Positions 32,014 through 33,714 of a stretch of 33,714 bases of DNA are shown here, in pieces (the stretch's first letter is position 1; each line of letters begins with the position of its first letter). The stretch comes from an uncultured Actinomycetes bacterium. Lineage in GTDB: Bacteria > Actinomycetota > Actinomycetes > Nanopelagicales > Nanopelagicaceae. The translations under genes and the position numbers were made by a program. The stretch lies in assembly GCA_903820565.1 (NCBI GenBank), contig CAIJHZ010000099.1:1-33714 (forward strand), read 5' to 3'. The notes under the pieces were generated by a model, which saw nothing but the letters and a program-made list of their open reading frames with translations, was not told the origin of the DNA and ran no database searches.

Positions 32014-33357
32014 TTAAAGAGAAATTTCTTTTTTAACTGCTTCTGCAAGCTGCTGAGCAACTTCTTGCGCAAGGCTATCACTGGCGGCTTCAACCATGAC
32101 TCTAACAAGGGCTTCAGTGCCAGATGCTCGCAATAAAACGCGACCAGAATCGCCTAAACGATCTTCGGCTGACTTTACGGCAGTAGCGATAACTGCAGAT
32201 TGCGACAACTTATCTTTTGCAACATCTTTAACGTTGATTAAAACCTGTGGGAAACGAACCATTGTTGACGCTAGCTCCTGCAAAGTTTTACCCGTGCGAA
32301 CTACTTCTTGTAGCAAGGCAAGTGCGGTGAGAATGCCATCTCCTGTATTAGCAAGATCGCGCATGATTACATGGCCAGATTGTTCGCCACCTAATGAGTA
32401 ATCATTTGCAATCATGTTCTCTAATACGTAGCGATCTCCCACAGGAGTCGTCACAACGGTGATGCCAGCATCTTTCATCGCATGCATAAATCCAAGGTTG
32501 CTCATAACGGTTCCAACCACAGTGTCACCCTTTAGAACACCACGCGCTTTAAATCCTCGCGCCAAGATTGTAAGTATGTGGTCGCCATCGATTTCATTTC
32601 CAGCAGCATCAATTGCTAAGCAACGGTCTGCATCTCCGTCATGTGCAATTCCAACATCTGCGCCTTCCCTAATGACTGCATCACGCAATTGATGTAGGTG
32701 AGTTGATCCACAATCATCATTAATGTTCCAACCATCAGGCTGATTAAATATTGCAATTACTTCGGCACCAGCCCGGCGATAAGCCTCGGGTGCAACATGT
32801 GACGATGCTCCATTTGCGCAATCAACAACAATTTTTAAACCTTTTAGCGGAGTTTGAACTGAGGCAAGTAGATGCTTTAAATATCGCTCAGTTGCGGTGT
32901 CATCATTGATTGCGCGGCCTACATTTCGACCTGTTGGTCGCTCCCAATCTTCACCCATGCGGGCTTCAATTCGAGCTTCAATTGCATCATCTAATTTGCC
33001 GCCACCACGAGCAAACAACTTAATTCCATTATCTGGCATTGCATTGTGAGACGCAGAAATCATCACGCCGAGATCGCACTTAGATTCAGCAACTAAATGG
33101 GCAATTGCAGGAGTTGGTAATACTCCAACGCGATACACATTGATTCCGGCGCTTGTTAAACCTGCAACAACGGCTGCTTCTAGGAACTCTCCTGATGCAC
33201 GTGAATCTTGTCCAACAATTGCAGTCGGCCTGTGATCTTTATTTGATGAGCTTTCTACCAATATATGCGCGGCAGCAACAGAAACATCTAGAGCAAGTTC
33301 TGCGGTGAGATCACGATTGGCTAAGCCACGGATTCCATCGGTGCCAAAAAGCGCCAA
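32014..33357 (-). CDS. glmM: phosphoglucosamine mutase
   Basis: Converts glucosamine-6-phosphate to the 1-phosphate, the step after GlmS. The 447-residue protein begins FGTDGIRG (4-11), has the phosphorylated serine at Ser103 in ISASHN, the metal loop DGDADR (240-245), the sugar loop GGEQSGH (323-329) and RASGTEALVRVM near the end. The start codon is TTG, well supported by AAAGGAG five bases before it. It is 24 bases downstream of rpsI, an arrangement also seen in mycobacteria. Confidence 0.97.
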   Translation of the reverse strand: MALFGTDGIRGLANRDLTAELALDVSVAAAHILVESSSNKDHRPTAIVGQDSRASGEFLEAAVVAGLTSAGINVYRVGVLPTPAIAHLVAESKCDLGVMISASHNAMPDNGIKLFARGGGKLDDAIEARIEARMGEDWERPTGRNVGRAINDDTATERYLKHLLASVQTPLKGLKIVVDCANGASSHVAPEAYRRAGAEVIAIFNQPDGWNINDDCGSTHLHQLRDAVIREGADVGIAHDGDADRCLAIDAAGNEIDGDHILTILARGFKARGVLKGDTVVGTVMSNLGFMHAMKDAGITVVTTPVGDRYVLENMIANDYSLGGEQSGHVIMRDLANTGDGILTALALLQEVVRTGKTLQELASTMVRFPQVLINVKDVAKDKLSQSAVIATAVKSAEDRLGDSGRVLLRASGTEALVRVMVEAASDSLAQEVAQQLAEAVKKEISL

Positions 33358-33381
33358 TTGAACTCCTTTTGTAAAAGTGAA

Positions 33382-33714
33382 TTAACGCTTTGAGTATTGT
33401 GAACGCTTACGTGCCTTCTTAAGGCCGTACTTCTTGCGCTCAATAACACGTGCATCACGTGAAAGGAATCCAGCTTTTTTAAGTGCTGGACGGTTTGCTT
33501 CTTCATCAATTTGATTGAGTGAACGTGCAACACCTAAACGAAGTGCGCCAGCTTGACCTGAAACTCCACCACCATTGATACGTGCAAAGACGTCGTACTG
33601 ATTTTCAGCACCAACTGTGCGGAAAGGTTCAGAAACTAACTGCTGGTGAACCTTGTTTGGGAAATAATTTTCTAGTGTCTTACCGTTAACAACCCAGCGA
33701 CCTGTTCCTGGAAC
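33382..33714 (-). CDS. rpsI: 30S ribosomal protein S9 (partial, N-terminus beyond window)
   Basis: Small-subunit ribosomal protein that contacts P-site tRNA through its tail. The last 110 residues are visible; the frame is open at the right edge. Recognisable segments are NYFPNKVHQQLV, VFARINGGGVSGQAGALRLG and the basic end KKYGLKKARKRSQYSKR. The N-terminal part and the usual partner rplM would lie outside the window. Confidence 0.97.
   Translation of the reverse strand, partial: VPGTGRWVVNGKTLENYFPNKVHQQLVSEPFRTVGAENQYDVFARINGGGVSGQAGALRLGVARSLNQIDEEANRPALKKAGFLSRDARVIERKKYGLKKARKRSQYSKR

Noticed and set aside
1..33714. CRISPR arrays, tRNA or rRNA genes, insertion sequences, prophage or attachment sites
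   Set aside because: No spaced repeat arrays, cloverleaf-like segments, transposase or integrase frames, or long inverted repeats were recognised by eye on either strand.

Overview
This window reads as a streamlined, relatively A+T-rich actinobacterial chromosome. The gene content is actinobacterial: a WhiB protein, a DUF6350/PerM-like membrane protein beside purN-purH, GuaB3 beside GuaB, and the groES-groEL / tsaD-rimI-tsaB-tsaE neighbourhood. Intergenic spaces are tiny, many genes overlap by 1-8 bases, and codon use is A+T-leaning. My best inference is a freshwater acI-type actinobacterium (Nanopelagicales); this is inferred from style and gene order, not proven. No rRNA, tRNA, CRISPR array, insertion sequence or phage gene was seen, and no gene-free stretch exceeds about 125 bases.

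Layout. Nearly everything is on the minus strand, so read from high to low coordinates. (1) 33714-21526: rpsI (partial), glmM, glmS, a PAP2 phosphatase, acpS and alr, then a complete branched-chain-type ABC importer (livG, livF, livH, livM, livK) and a secreted alpha/beta hydrolase, ending at a strong terminator. This unit supplies amino-sugar and D-alanine precursors for the cell wall and then amino-acid-type uptake. livK carries an apparent one-base frameshift. (2) 21509-19071: tsaE-tsaB-rimI-tsaD, each overlapping the next by four bases (tRNA t6A synthesis and ribosomal protein acetylation). (3) 18948-17020: groES-groEL under a CIRCE operator; GroEL has a His-rich tail. (4) whiB on the plus strand, facing groEL across a bidirectional terminator and divergent from a MerR/B12-binding regulator. 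(5) 16538-11845: the regulator, guaB, guaB3 and guaA (GMP branch of purine synthesis). (6) A secreted cyclophilin, a plus-strand PIG-L/LmbE deacetylase, and pcrA/uvrD. (7) 8085-1: sucC, sucD, a PerM-like protein, purN, purH, folD, a DUF3017-like protein, mdh and icd (partial), which looks like one long operon joining TCA-cycle and one-carbon/purine enzymes.

Things that stand out: the IMP dehydrogenase has lost its regulatory CBS pair exactly; a CarH-like cobalamin light-sensor-type regulator is divergent from whiB with TTGAACAAC direct repeats between them; many start codons lie 6-7 bases after a TANNNT hexamer, suggesting widespread leaderless transcription; and the ABC importer plus hydrolase sit between alr and tsaE, which are neighbours in other actinobacteria. 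I did not find a clearly novel multi-gene system; the importer/hydrolase unit and the B12 regulator/whiB locus are the best candidates for follow-up.
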